Shown: positions 8,125-16,835 of the stretch, piece after piece
Numbering within the stretch: the stretch's first letter is position 1
Layout: each line of letters starts with the position of its first letter
From: Agromyces cerinus subsp. cerinus
Lineage (GTDB): Bacteria; Actinomycetota; Actinomycetes; Actinomycetales; Microbacteriaceae
Assembly (NCBI RefSeq): GCF_900142065.1
Contig: NZ_FSRJ01000001.1
Coordinates: 248,001 to 312,000, forward strand
Direction: 5' to 3'
Length of the DNA: 64,000 bases
The notes under the pieces: generated by a model
Seen by the model: the letters and a program-made list of their open reading frames with translations, nothing else
The model's database searches: none
What the model was told of the DNA's origin: nothing
Program-made: the position numbers and the translations under genes

Positions 8125-8892
8125 ATGGACCGGGTCTCGACGCGGCTCGCAGCGGTGCTCTTCGCGGCGGTGCTGGCCCTGACGGCATGCGTGCCATCGC
8201 CGGATCCCAGTCCCACCCGCACGCCCAACCCCACCCGCACGCCCAGCGCTGCTCCCACGCCGCACGCGTCGGCGGCACCGACCGAATCCGCACCGCCGAC
8301 GGAGCCCGGTGAGGTCGTGGATCCGGTCGTGACGCGCATCGTCGTCCGACCCGAGCAACTCGACCTCGTGAACCGCGCAGGAGTGGTCGTCGGGGAACTC
8401 TCATACGACGCGGAAGCGGTCGCCTTCGTCGACACGATCTCGAACGTGCTCGGTGGTCCACCCGACGTGGAAGAGCGGCCGGGCGGCCATGAGTGGTTTC
8501 CCTGGACGAAGTACACCTGGCCGGGTGCGGTCGTCATCGATGACCATGAGCCCGAGGGCATCTCATCCGACATGAACGTGGCGGTCGAGTTCACCCATCC
8601 GGTCGTCGGCGACGGGATCTCGGTCGCCACCGTGCAGGGATTCCGTCCCGGTGACGATGCGCAGGCGTTCGCCGCCGAGGTGGGCGTGACCTGGCATGGC
8701 AACGGATTCGACCAGTTCCCTGCGGAGACCGGCCCCGACATCGGTGAACGAGGCTACGACGAGTGGGCCGGCACGTACTGGGAGTACGCGAACGCGAACG
8801 CCGTCGCGGTGAGTCTGTGGAGCCGCAGCAGCGATCCGGCGGTGACGAGCGTGCTCCAGGCGCCCTGGAACTTCGGAATCGGGCACGTCTGA
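8125..8892 (+). CDS. Putative lipoprotein of unknown function
   Basis: 255 residues. A short positively charged N-terminus and hydrophobic helix end in a lipobox LTAC (Cys22), predicting lipid anchoring outside the membrane. Residues 23-65 are a Pro/Thr/Ser-rich spacer with PTRTPNPTRTPSAAPTP repeats, as in many actinobacterial lipoproteins. The remaining 190 residues form a globular domain rich in Val, Asp and Trp that I do not recognise. An ACGGAGG ribosome-binding site supports the ATG. It stands alone between the permease and the amine oxidases and could be a cell-wall-facing binding protein; no function is claimed. Confidence 0.75.
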   Translation: MDRVSTRLAAVLFAAVLALTACVPSPDPSPTRTPNPTRTPSAAPTPHASAAPTESAPPTEPGEVVDPVVTRIVVRPEQLDLVNRAGVVVGELSYDAEAVAFVDTISNVLGGPPDVEERPGGHEWFPWTKYTWPGAVVIDDHEPEGISSDMNVAVEFTHPVVGDGISVATVQGFRPGDDAQAFAAEVGVTWHGNGFDQFPAETGPDIGERGYDEWAGTYWEYANANAVAVSLWSRSSDPAVTSVLQAPWNFGIGHV

Positions 8893-8937
8893 ACGGTCGG
8901 TGTCAGTGTTTCCGCAATCAATTCCACAACAACCGTG

Positions 8938-8950
8938 TCAACGCTGTTGA
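8938..8950. promoter_or_regulatory. Small palindrome overlapping the -35 of the first amine oxidase
   Basis: TCAAC-GCT-GTTGA is a perfect 5-bp inverted repeat overlapping the TTGATT -35 box, in an AT-richer patch. It is placed where a repressor operator would be, but its short length means it may be chance. Confidence 0.3.
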
Positions 8951-8976
8951 TTTCCACCACCGTTCGTTGCTAGCGT
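8947..8976 (+). promoter_or_regulatory. Promoter for the first amine oxidase (TTGATT-18-TAGCGT)
   Basis: The -35 TTGATT (8947-8952) and -10 TAGCGT (8971-8976) are separated by 18 bases, a good sigma-A-type arrangement. This leaves a leader of about 80 bases before the ATG at 9065. Confidence 0.5.
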
Positions 8977-9064
8977 CCGAGTCAGCACCATGGCGTCCGC
9001 GGCGCCGGAGCGGTTCCCCTGCCCGCAGACACCACCCCTGACAGTGGAGTCCCGGGAGGCGGAC

Positions 9065-10492
9065 ATGAACGAACGCAGCGAGATCGACAGCACCGACCAC
9101 ACGCATGGGGTGACCCGGCGTACGATCCTCGGCGTCGGCGCCGCCGGCGCCGCCGGCGTGCTCCTCACCGCCGGGGCCCGCCCCGGCGCCGCCGTCCCGG
9201 CCTCGTACAACCGCATGTGGGACACGATCGTGATCGGCGCAGGCGCATCGGGCCTCGGCGCCGCTCGCGTGCTGGCCGATGCCGGCAAGCGGGTGCTCGT
9301 GCTCGAGGCCCGTGATCGCATCGGCGGGCGCATGTGGACGGACCGCACGTCGATGGGCATCCCGATCGAGCGCGGCGCCGAGCTCGTGCACGGCACCACC
9401 GTCTCGACCTGGGGGCTGATCAACCAGCTCGGCCTCGCCACGCACCGGCAGACCGAGATCCACTCCCGGCTGACGCCCACGACGCCGTGGACGAACGCGT
9501 TCGACTTCGAATCCCTGCACTTCCCGCTCGGCGCTCCCTCCTACCCGAACGGGCTGCCCGACCCGGTCGACGGCGAGACCGCCCTGGCCTGGCTCGAACG
9601 CGTCGGCATCCCGCCTGAGAACTACTCGACCGCACTCGCGGCGATCGAGGTCGACTCCGAGCAGTTCGACGTGCTCCCGGCGTGGTTCGTCGTCGACACC
9701 GTGGTCGCGGGGCTCGAGACGCAGGATCTCTCGGGGCCGATGCCGCCCGAGGAGTACGGCGACTACCGGGTGATCGGCGGCTACAACCAGGTGCTGCAGC
9801 CCCTCGTCGCCGGCCTTCCGCTGGTGCACGGCGCGCGGGTGCACACGGTCGAGCATCGGGCCGGCCGGGTCGACGTGCACTCGAGTGCCGGCTCGTTCAA
9901 GGCCAAGACGCTCGTGGTCGCGCTGCCGGGCGGGGTGCTGAAGCACGGCGACATCGCCTTCGACCCGCCACTGCCCGCCGACAAGCGCGACGGGTTCCAG
10001 GAGATCGAATACCTGCCGGTCTTCAAGGGCATCCTCGAGTTCGCTCATCCCGTGCTCCCCGAGGACCACCCGCTGCCGCGAGCGTGGGACATCATGACGA
10101 CGTTCTCCAAGAACCCGCCGAGCCTCTGGAACGGATCCGTCGGCACCCCCGGCTACGGCGGCGAGGTCATCGTCGCGTGGATGACGGGCGGGAAGGCGCA
10201 GGAGCTGCTCGACCTCCCCGAGGCCGAGCGGTTCCAGGCTGCGCTCGACAACATCCGCACCGCGGTCGGCGACCAGGGCCTGCAGTACGTCAACGCCTCG
10301 ACCTACGACTGGTCGAAGGACGAGTTCGCCAGAGGCGCCTACCCCGGTCCGTTCTCACGCCGCAACGGCCTGAACGCGCCGATCGACGGCACGATCTTCT
10401 GGGCGGGCATGGTGACCAGCACCATCCACTCCTCGCGCAACTCCGGCGTGGCTGCGGCGAACGCCACCCTCGCCGCGCTGGCGCTGCGCTGA
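9065..10492 (+). CDS. Tat-exported flavin monoamine oxidase family protein (copy 1)
   Basis: About 475 residues. Residues 15-45 form a twin-arginine signal (THGVTRRTILGVGAAG followed by Ala/Gly-rich sequence), predicting export after FAD insertion. The FAD-binding motif VIGAGASGLGAARVL is followed by VLEARDRIGGRMWTD, the classic amine-oxidase start. The C-terminal flavin-binding segment reads IFWAGMVTST where most amine oxidases have FAGE. The ATG at 9065 is chosen because GGGAGG precedes it and it places the RR pair correctly; an upstream ATG at 8990 would put 25 unrelated residues in front. Probable role is oxidation of amines or amino acids outside the membrane; substrate unknown. It is a tandem paralogue of the next gene. 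Confidence 0.87.
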   Translation: MNERSEIDSTDHTHGVTRRTILGVGAAGAAGVLLTAGARPGAAVPASYNRMWDTIVIGAGASGLGAARVLADAGKRVLVLEARDRIGGRMWTDRTSMGIPIERGAELVHGTTVSTWGLINQLGLATHRQTEIHSRLTPTTPWTNAFDFESLHFPLGAPSYPNGLPDPVDGETALAWLERVGIPPENYSTALAAIEVDSEQFDVLPAWFVVDTVVAGLETQDLSGPMPPEEYGDYRVIGGYNQVLQPLVAGLPLVHGARVHTVEHRAGRVDVHSSAGSFKAKTLVVALPGGVLKHGDIAFDPPLPADKRDGFQEIEYLPVFKGILEFAHPVLPEDHPLPRAWDIMTTFSKNPPSLWNGSVGTPGYGGEVIVAWMTGGKAQELLDLPEAERFQAALDNIRTAVGDQGLQYVNASTYDWSKDEFARGAYPGPFSRRNGLNAPIDGTIFWAGMVTSTIHSSRNSGVAAANATLAALALR

Positions 10493-10499
10493 ACCGACC

Positions 10500-10541
10500 C
10501 CGCCGTACCCGTGATCGACCGAGCCGTCGCGGGTACGGCGG
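10500..10541. terminator. Perfect 12-bp hairpin after amine oxidase copy 1
   Basis: CCGCCGTACCCG at 10500-10511 pairs perfectly with CGGGTACGGCGG at 10530-10541 across an 18-base loop. It begins seven bases after the stop codon. Confidence 0.6.
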
Positions 10542-10599
10542 ACCCTCTCAGACATCGGTGGGCGACGCGTCGCCCACCGACCGGCGCCGCCTCGTTGCG

Positions 10600-10636
10600 C
10601 CACCGACCGCTCCACCAGACCACCGACCGCTCCACC
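10600..10636. repeat. 17-bp direct repeat between the two amine oxidases
   Basis: CCACCGACCGCTCCACC occurs at 10600-10616 and 10620-10636 with a 20-base period. CCACCGACC also appears just before. It looks like slippage-generated sequence in the 212-base gap. Confidence 0.6.
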
Positions 10637-10704
10637 GACCGCACGATTGCACCGCTGCACCATTGACCGATCCGATGCACCACGACATTCAGGAGGCAGT
10701 ACCG

Positions 10705-12138
10705 ATGCGCGACCATGAAACGAACGGCCCCGCGAGTCCGGCTCGCGGCGGCATCCTGACCCGGCGAAGCCTGCTCGCGGCAGGTGCCGTCGGTGCGGCA
10801 GGGCTCCTGCTGACCGCCGGCGCGAAACCGCCCCAGGGCGACTGGCAGACTCGCACCTGGGATGCGATCGTGCTCGGTGCCGGCGCCGCCGGCCTCGGCG
10901 CGGCGCGGACCCTCGCGGACGCCGGCCGCAGCGTGCTCGTACTCGAGGCGCGGAATCGCATCGGCGGGCGCATGTGGACCGATCGCACCTCGATGTCGAT
11001 CCCGATCGAGCGCGGCGCCGAGCTCGTGCACGGCAGCACCGTCTCGACGTGGGGGCTGATCGACCAGCTCGGCCTGATGACGCACCGGCAGACGAAACTG
11101 TTGGGCAGGCTCCGGCCCGAGACGCCGTGGATCGACGGATTCCACTACGAATCCTGGCAGTTCCCGCTCGGTGCGCCCTCGTACCCGAACGGGCTCCCCG
11201 CCCCCACCAGCGGTGAGACCGCGCTGCACTGGCTGCAGCGGGTCGGCATCACGCCCGACAACTACCCGATCATGCTCGCAGCGATCGAGGTCGACACCGA
11301 GCAGTTCGACGTGCTGCCGGCCAAGGAAGCCGCCAAGACGATCGAGACCGCCCTCAAGTATCAGGGCCTCACCGGCCCGATGCCGCCCGAGGAGTACGGC
11401 GACTACCGGGTGATCGGCGGCTACGACCAGGTGCTCCAGCCGCTCGTGGCAGGCATCCCGCTCGTGCTGAACGCCCCCGTGCACACGGTCGACCACGCGC
11501 CGGGCCACGTCGAGGTGCACACGAACCGAGGCACCTACTCGGCGAAGTCCCTCGTGGTCGCGCTGCCGGGCGGTGTGCTGAAGCACGGTGACGTGGTGTT
11601 CAACCCGCCCCTGCCTCCCGAGAAGAGCAACGGCTTCCAGGCGATCAGCTACCTGCCCGTGTTCAAGGGCATCCTCGAGTTCGCACACCCCGTGCTCCCC
11701 GCCGGACACCCGGTGCCGCAGGGCTGGGACATCCTCACGACGTTCTCGAAGAACCCGCCGAGCAACTGGAACGCCTCGGTCGGCACGCCCGGTTTCACCG
11801 GCGAGGTGGTCGTATCGTGGATGACCGGCGGAAAGGCTCAGGAGCTGCTCGACCTGCCCGAGTCGCAGCGCTTCGCCGCCGCTCTCGACAACCTCCGAAC
11901 GGCGACCGGCGACCAGGGGCTGCAGTACACGAAGTCGTCGACCTACGACTGGTCGAAGGACCAGTTCGCACGGGGCGCGTACCCCGGCCCGTTCTCGCGC
12001 TGGAACGCCAACGGCCTCTACTCGCCGGTAGACGACACGATCTTCTGGGCCGGAATGGTCACCAGCACGGTCGCCTGGTCACGGGACACCGGCGTCGACG
12101 CCGCGAACTCGGTGCTCGCGGCGCTGGCAGGGCGCTGA
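10705..12138 (+). CDS. Tat-exported flavin monoamine oxidase family protein (copy 2)
   Basis: 477 residues, closely similar to copy 1 along the whole length, with shared blocks such as PMPPEEYGDYRVIGGY, LPVFKGILEFAHPVLP and WMTGGKAQELLDLP. A twin-arginine signal (LTRRSLLAAGAVGAAG, residues 19-34) and the FAD motif VLGAGAAGLGAARTLA are intact. The flavin-binding tail again has FWAGMVTST instead of the usual AGE. The ATG is supported by AGGAGG nine bases upstream. The gene is a tandem duplicate diverged mainly in the signal peptide, around residues 180-200 and at the C-terminus. Its own intergenic region suggests it is not simply co-transcribed with copy 1. Confidence 0.87.
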   Translation: MRDHETNGPASPARGGILTRRSLLAAGAVGAAGLLLTAGAKPPQGDWQTRTWDAIVLGAGAAGLGAARTLADAGRSVLVLEARNRIGGRMWTDRTSMSIPIERGAELVHGSTVSTWGLIDQLGLMTHRQTKLLGRLRPETPWIDGFHYESWQFPLGAPSYPNGLPAPTSGETALHWLQRVGITPDNYPIMLAAIEVDTEQFDVLPAKEAAKTIETALKYQGLTGPMPPEEYGDYRVIGGYDQVLQPLVAGIPLVLNAPVHTVDHAPGHVEVHTNRGTYSAKSLVVALPGGVLKHGDVVFNPPLPPEKSNGFQAISYLPVFKGILEFAHPVLPAGHPVPQGWDILTTFSKNPPSNWNASVGTPGFTGEVVVSWMTGGKAQELLDLPESQRFAAALDNLRTATGDQGLQYTKSSTYDWSKDQFARGAYPGPFSRWNANGLYSPVDDTIFWAGMVTSTVAWSRDTGVDAANSVLAALAGR

Positions 12139-12154
12139 CGCGAGAGCCGAACGA

Positions 12155-12198
12155 CGAACCGCCGCGCAGTGCCGGACCCGGCACCGCACGGCGGTTCG
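12155..12198. terminator. 20-bp imperfect hairpin between convergent genes
   Basis: The arms 12155-12174 and 12179-12198 pair over 20 positions with two mismatches and a GACC loop. It lies between amine oxidase copy 2 and the accA3-like gene, so it may end both transcripts. Confidence 0.65.
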
Positions 12199-12219
12199 CA
12201 GCGATCGAGGTGTTCGTGC

Positions 12220-13992
12220 CTACGCGTCGACGATCGCGAGCAGCAGGTGCCCGCTCGAGACGGTGGCGCCGGCCTCGGCGTTCACGGTGCCGATGACGCC
12301 GTCCTTGTGGGCGAGGATCGGCTGCTCCATCTTCATGGCCTCGAGCACGAGCACGAGGTCGCCCTTGACGACCTTGTCGCCCTCGGCGACGGCGACCTTC
12401 ACGATGGTCGCCTGCATGGGCGCCTTCACGGCATCGCCGGTGCCGGTGTCGACGGCATGCGATGCGGCGCGGCGGCGAGGTGCCGCACCCGCGGTGCTCG
12501 AGGCGGACGACCCGCCGCCGACGATGCGCTTCGGCAGCGTGACCTCGACTCGGCGGCCGGCGACCTCGACGACGACGCTCGTGCGTTCGGCGGGGCCCGC
12601 GTGCTCTGCGAGTTCGCCCGACCACGGTTCGAGCTGGTTGTCGTACTCGGTCTCGATCCAGCGCGTGTAGATCGAGAACGGCTCGTCGCCGGCGGGCGCG
12701 AATGCCGGGTTGTTCACGATGTCGCGGTGGAAGGGCAGCACGGTCGGCAGGCCCGCGACCTCGAACTCGTCGAGCGCCCGGCGAGCGCGCTCGAGTGCGT
12801 CCTTGCGGTCGCGGCCGGTCACGATGAGCTTGGCGAGGAGCGAGTCGAACGCCCCCGAGATCTCATCGCCCGAGGTGACGCCGGAGTCGATGCGGATGCC
12901 GGGGCCGCCAGGGAAGCGGAGCTGGTGCACCGGCCCGGGGGCCGGCAGGAAGCCGCGACCGGGGTCTTCGCCGTTGATGCGGAACTCGATCGAGTGCCCG
13001 GTCGTGACGGGGTCGGCGTAGTCGAGCACGCCGCCCTCCGCCAGGCGGAACTGCTCGCGCACGAGGTCGATGCCCGTGACCTCTTCGGAGACGGGGTGCT
13101 CGACCTGGAGGCGGGTGTTGACCTCGAGGAACGAGACCGTGCCGTCTTGACCGATGAGGAACTCGCAGGTGCCGGCGCCGACGTAGCCGACCTCGCGGAG
13201 GATCGCCTTCGAGGACTCGTAGAGCTGCACGGTCTGCTCGTCGGTGAGGAACGGCGCGGGGGCCTCCTCGACGAGCTTCTGGTGACGACGCTGCAGCGAG
13301 CAGTCGCGCGTCGAGACGACGACGACGTTGCCGTGCGCGTCGGCGAGGCACTGGGTCTCGACGTGTCGCGGCTTGTCGAGGTACTTCTCGACGAAGCACT
13401 CGCCGCGACCGAACGCGGCCACGGCCTCGCGGGTCGCCGAATCGAAGAGCTCGGGCACCTCTTCGCGGGTGCGGGCGACCTTGAGGCCCCGGCCGCCGCC
13501 GCCGAAGGCGGCCTTGATCGCGACGGGCAGCCCGTGCACGTCGACGAAGTCGAGCACTTCGGAGGCATCTGCGACGGGGTTGAGCGTGCCGGGAGCCAGC
13601 GGGGCGCCGACCTTCTCGGCGACGTGGCGCGCGGAGACCTTGTCGCCGAGCCGCTCGATCGCTTCGGGCGAGGGGCCGATCCAGACGAGGCCGGCGTCGA
13701 TCACGGCGCGGGCGAAGTCGGGGTTCTCGGCGAGGAAGCCGTAGCCCGGGTGCACGGCGTCGGCGCCCGAGCGGCGAGCGACCGAGAGGATCTTGTCGAT
13801 CACGAGGTACGTGTCGGCGCTCGTGGTGCCGTCGAGGGCGTACGCCTCGTCGGCGAGCTTCACGTGCCGCGCGTCGCGGTCCTGATCGGCGTAGACGGCG
13901 ACGGAACCGAGACCGGCGTCACGGGCGGCCCGGATGACGCGGACGGCGATCTCGCCACGGTTGGCGATGAGGACCTTGGAGATGCGCGGCAT
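12220..13992 (-). CDS. accA3: Acyl-CoA (acetyl/propionyl) carboxylase alpha subunit: biotin carboxylase plus biotin carrier
   Basis: 590 residues. Biotin carboxylase N-domain from residue 1 ([18 protein letters not shown]), ATP-grasp domain with the glycine-rich loop FGGGGRG near 165, the metal-binding [10 protein letters not shown]-type motif (here [15 protein letters not shown]) near 284 and a biotinyl domain at the C-terminus with EAMKMEQPI, where Lys554 is biotinylated. It carboxylates its own biotin with bicarbonate and ATP for transfer by the beta subunit at 19685-21283. The inner ATG at 13992 is preferred over an earlier in-frame ATG at 14076 because [14 protein letters not shown] is the family start. 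The beta and epsilon genes are 5.5 kb away. Confidence 0.93.
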   Translation of the reverse strand: MPRISKVLIANRGEIAVRVIRAARDAGLGSVAVYADQDRDARHVKLADEAYALDGTTSADTYLVIDKILSVARRSGADAVHPGYGFLAENPDFARAVIDAGLVWIGPSPEAIERLGDKVSARHVAEKVGAPLAPGTLNPVADASEVLDFVDVHGLPVAIKAAFGGGGRGLKVARTREEVPELFDSATREAVAAFGRGECFVEKYLDKPRHVETQCLADAHGNVVVVSTRDCSLQRRHQKLVEEAPAPFLTDEQTVQLYESSKAILREVGYVGAGTCEFLIGQDGTVSFLEVNTRLQVEHPVSEEVTGIDLVREQFRLAEGGVLDYADPVTTGHSIEFRINGEDPGRGFLPAPGPVHQLRFPGGPGIRIDSGVTSGDEISGAFDSLLAKLIVTGRDRKDALERARRALDEFEVAGLPTVLPFHRDIVNNPAFAPAGDEPFSIYTRWIETEYDNQLEPWSGELAEHAGPAERTSVVVEVAGRRVEVTLPKRIVGGGSSASSTAGAAPRRRAASHAVDTGTGDAVKAPMQATIVKVAVAEGDKVVKGDLVLVLEAMKMEQPILAHKDGVIGTVNAEAGATVSSGHLLLAIVDA

Positions 13993-14088
13993 AATGCTCA
14001 AGCCTATTGCGCGCGACGGTCGGCTCTTTGGGTGCCTTCCACAAAAAGAGCGGATGTCTCTTGCGGACACCGACAATCGACGGAACGG

Positions 14089-14739
14089 TCAGCCGGCTTC
14101 GGGACGACGATTCCAGAGGGACGGCCATGCCACGCCGAGCTCGCGCACGAGGTCGCGGAGGGTCGAGAGCGAGAGGCCGACCACCGTCGACGGGTCGCCC
14201 TCGACACGGCGGATGAAGGGCCCGCCGAGGCTGTCGATCGTGAACGCTCCGGCCACGAGCAGCGGTTCGCCGGTCGCGATGTACGCGTCGATCTCGGCAT
14301 CGTCGAGCGCCGCGAAGCGCACGGTCGCGACATCCGCTCGCCCGACCGCCCCGTTCACCCGGCCGCCGCGATGGTCGATCAGCCAGTGGCCCGACCAGAG
14401 TTCGCCGTGCCCGCCGTTCTGGGCGAGCCAGCGCTGCTTCGCGACGTCGGGCAGGTGCGGCTTGCCATGGATCGCGCCGCCCGTGAGGAACGCGGAGTCG
14501 CCGCCGAGGATGAGGCCGTCGATCGGCTCGCCGTCCGGCTCGGCCCCGATGAGCGCCTCGGCCTTCGCCTGCGCGAGGAGCTGCACCATCTCGCGCGCGG
14601 CGAGCGGACCGGATTCGGCCTCGCGGGCGGCGACCACCGCCTCCTCGTCGACGCCAGGCGGTGCCGCGATCGGCTCGATGCCGGCCGCGCGGAGGGTCTG
14701 CAATCGGGCGGGCGAGGTCGAGGCGAGATAGAGGCGCAT
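14089..14739 (-). CDS. maf: Maf-family nucleoside triphosphate pyrophosphatase
   Basis: 216 residues. The N-terminus MRLYLASTSPARLQTL matches the Maf start in which the SxSPxR loop binds the nucleotide, and LGGDSAFLTGGAIHGKP near 86-102 matches the usual D(S/T)xVxxxGxxxGKP block. Maf proteins hydrolyse non-canonical or modified nucleoside triphosphates, and some act in septum control. It sits 96 bases upstream of the accA3-like gene on the same strand, as in mycobacteria. CAGGAT is found six bases before the ATG, resembling the leaderless pattern of other genes here. Confidence 0.88.
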   Translation of the reverse strand: MRLYLASTSPARLQTLRAAGIEPIAAPPGVDEEAVVAAREAESGPLAAREMVQLLAQAKAEALIGAEPDGEPIDGLILGGDSAFLTGGAIHGKPHLPDVAKQRWLAQNGGHGELWSGHWLIDHRGGRVNGAVGRADVATVRFAALDDAEIDAYIATGEPLLVAGAFTIDSLGGPFIRRVEGDPSTVVGLSLSTLRDLVRELGVAWPSLWNRRPEAG

Positions 14740-14784
14740 GCGTCCATCCTGCCCGCCGGCTCGTCGCTGTGGAATGCTCGATGC

Positions 14785-16125
14785 ATGCCAGACAACCGAC
14801 GCCCACGTCGAAGCGGTGGGCGCAAGCCCTCGCGATCGCCCCGCCCCGCCCCGAAGCCGCCGGCCACCGATGGCCCCGTGATCGAGCTCGAGGTCGAGCG
14901 TGTCGCGCACGGCGGTGTGTTCGTCGCCCGGCACGAGGGGCGCGTCGTGTTCGTCGCCGACGCGATCCCGGGGGAGCGGGTCGCCGCTCGGGTCAGCGAT
15001 CAGGGCAAGGAGAAGTTCTGGCGCGCGGAGACCGTGGAGGTGCTCGAGGCGTCGTCCGACCGCCGCGCGCACGTGTGGGCCGAGGCATCCGTCGACCGTG
15101 CTCCCGAGCTGCGGCCCGGCGGTGCCGAATTCGGCCACATCGCCATGGCGCGCCAGCGCGGCCTGAAGGGTGAGGTGCTGCGCGAGGCGCTCTCCCGCAT
15201 GGCGGGCGTCGAGGTCGCCGTCGAGGTCGACCCGGTCGATCCCGGCCTCGCGCCGGGGGTCTCGAGCGACGACGGCACCGGTTGGCGCACGCGGATGCGC
15301 CTGCACGTCGGCCCGGATGGACGTGTCGGACCGTACGCGGCCCGGAGCCACACGATCGTGCCCGTGACCTCCGTTCCCCTCGCCGTACCCGAACTGGCCG
15401 CGCTCGCGCCGCTCGGGGACCGTTTCCCGGGTGCTGCCGCGATCGACCTGATCGCCCCGAGCGCCGGCGACCCCGCGATCGTCATGGTCGAGGGCGACCG
15501 TCCGGTGCGCGGCGCGCGCCCGACGATCGAGGAGCGTGTGGGCGAGCGCAGCTTCCGGCTCGACCGAGACGGCTTCTGGCAGGTGCATCGCGGCGCGGCC
15601 GCGACGCTCACCCGCGCGGTGCAGGAGCTCATCGACGGCGACCTCTTCGACCCCCGCGCCGCCAACCACGACCTCTACGGCGGTGTCGGGCTGCTCGCCG
15701 CCGCCGTCGGCGACCGCTTCGGCGAGACCGTGCGCATCACGACGGTCGAGTCCGACGTGCGCGCGACCGAGCACGCGGGGGCGAACCTGTCGGAATGGCT
15801 CGGCGCCCGTGCCGTGACCGCCCGCGTCGACCGGTACCTCGCCGAGCTCGCGGCCGACTCGGGCGCCTCCGAGCGTGCGCGTCTCCGTGACGCGACGGTC
15901 GTGCTCGATCCGCCGCGCGCCGGCGCCGGGCGCGAGGTGGTCGAACGGCTCGCCGAGCTGCGCCCGCGACAGCTCGTCTACGTCGCCTGCGACCCGGTCG
16001 CCTTCGCCCGCGACGTCGGTCTTTTCCGCGAACGCGGCTACGAGCTCGACGAGCTGCGCGCCTACGACCTCTTCCCGAACACCCACCACGTCGAGGCGGT
16101 CGCCCGCCTCCGCGCTATCGTGTGA
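14785..16125 (+). CDS. Class I SAM-dependent RNA methyltransferase, TrmA/RlmD (uracil-C5) family
   Basis: 446 residues. A basic, Pro-rich N-terminal tail (1-30) precedes a TRAM-like beta domain (VIELEVERVAHGGVFVARHEG). A Rossmann methyltransferase domain carries DLYGGVGLLAAA near 293-304, VVLDPPRAGAG near 370 and the catalytic-cysteine strand LVYVACDPVAFARD near 395. The Asp-Pro-Pro motif and YVACDP match uracil-C5 methyltransferases of tRNA or 23S rRNA. FxxN-type features and the exact RNA target are not resolved. Its stop overlaps the response-regulator start as GTGA, suggesting one operon with the two-component genes. Confidence 0.87.
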   Translation: MPDNRRPRRSGGRKPSRSPRPAPKPPATDGPVIELEVERVAHGGVFVARHEGRVVFVADAIPGERVAARVSDQGKEKFWRAETVEVLEASSDRRAHVWAEASVDRAPELRPGGAEFGHIAMARQRGLKGEVLREALSRMAGVEVAVEVDPVDPGLAPGVSSDDGTGWRTRMRLHVGPDGRVGPYAARSHTIVPVTSVPLAVPELAALAPLGDRFPGAAAIDLIAPSAGDPAIVMVEGDRPVRGARPTIEERVGERSFRLDRDGFWQVHRGAAATLTRAVQELIDGDLFDPRAANHDLYGGVGLLAAAVGDRFGETVRITTVESDVRATEHAGANLSEWLGARAVTARVDRYLAELAADSGASERARLRDATVVLDPPRAGAGREVVERLAELRPRQLVYVACDPVAFARDVGLFRERGYELDELRAYDLFPNTHHVEAVARLRAIV

Positions 16126-16835
16126 ACGTGGAAACGGGGGACGTCGGGGCTGCGGTGCCGACACGGGAATCGGATGCCGCTGCGACGGTCGCGATCGTCG
16201 ACGACCATGAAGCGGTGCGACTCGGCCTGCGCGCAGCGTGCCGCGACGCCGGGTACGACGTCGTGGTCGACGCGGCGAGCGTGCCGGAGCTGCTCGAGGG
16301 CCTCGCCGGTCGGTCGTGCGACGTCGTGGTGCTCGACCTCTCGCTCGGCGACGGATCCTCGGTGACCGAGAATGTGCGGGCCGTGCTCGCCACCGGCAGC
16401 GCGGTGCTCGTGCACAGCATCGCCGATCGTGTGGCGGCGGTGCGCGAGTCGCTCGCAGCCGGCGCCGCCGGGGTGATCCCGAAGGCCTCGCCGATGTCCG
16501 CCGTGATCAGCGCGATCGCCACGGTCGCCAGGGGCGAGGTGCTCAACAACGTCGAGTGGGCGAGCGCCATCGAGGCCGACCGCGACTTCGCGAAGGCGCA
16601 GCTCGGCCGCCGCGAGCACGACGTGCTGCACCTGTACGCCTCCGGGCTCCCGCTGAAGCTCGTCGCGGCTCAGCTCGGCATCGCGCACTCGACGGCCCGC
16701 GAATACCTCGATCGGGTTCGGGCGAAGTACATCGAGGTGGGTCGCCCGGCGCCGACGAAGGTCGACCTGCTGCGTCGCGCCGTCGAAGACGGGATCCTCC
16801 CCGGGCTCGACGATGGCGGAGATGCCCGCCGTTGA
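16122..16835 (+). CDS. Response regulator, LuxR/NarL-type
   Basis: 237 residues. The receiver domain (about 22-140) has the acidic pair in VAIVDDHE, phospho-acceptor Asp72 in VVVLDLSLGDG and the conserved lysine in VIPKASP near 125. A C-terminal helix-turn-helix follows (LGRREHDVLHLYASGLPLKLVAAQLGIAHSTAREYL). The last part is somewhat atypical of LuxR domains, with TAREYLDRVRAKY as the recognition region. It starts on a GTG overlapping the RNA methyltransferase stop and its 3' end overlaps the histidine kinase by 23 bases, so the two very probably form a pair. Confidence 0.86.
   Translation: MNVETGDVGAAVPTRESDAAATVAIVDDHEAVRLGLRAACRDAGYDVVVDAASVPELLEGLAGRSCDVVVLDLSLGDGSSVTENVRAVLATGSAVLVHSIADRVAAVRESLAAGAAGVIPKASPMSAVISAIATVARGEVLNNVEWASAIEADRDFAKAQLGRREHDVLHLYASGLPLKLVAAQLGIAHSTAREYLDRVRAKYIEVGRPAPTKVDLLRRAVEDGILPGLDDGGDARR

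Noticed and set aside
9065-12138. A recent exact duplication or mobile element carrying the amine oxidases
   Set aside because: The copies have diverged in many codons and no terminal repeats or transposase were found; the short repeats between them look like slippage.
14089-16164. A minus-strand frame of 691 codons that ends as Maf
   Set aside because: Only the last 216 codons look like Maf; the rest is antisense to the RNA methyltransferase. The Maf start is set at 14739.
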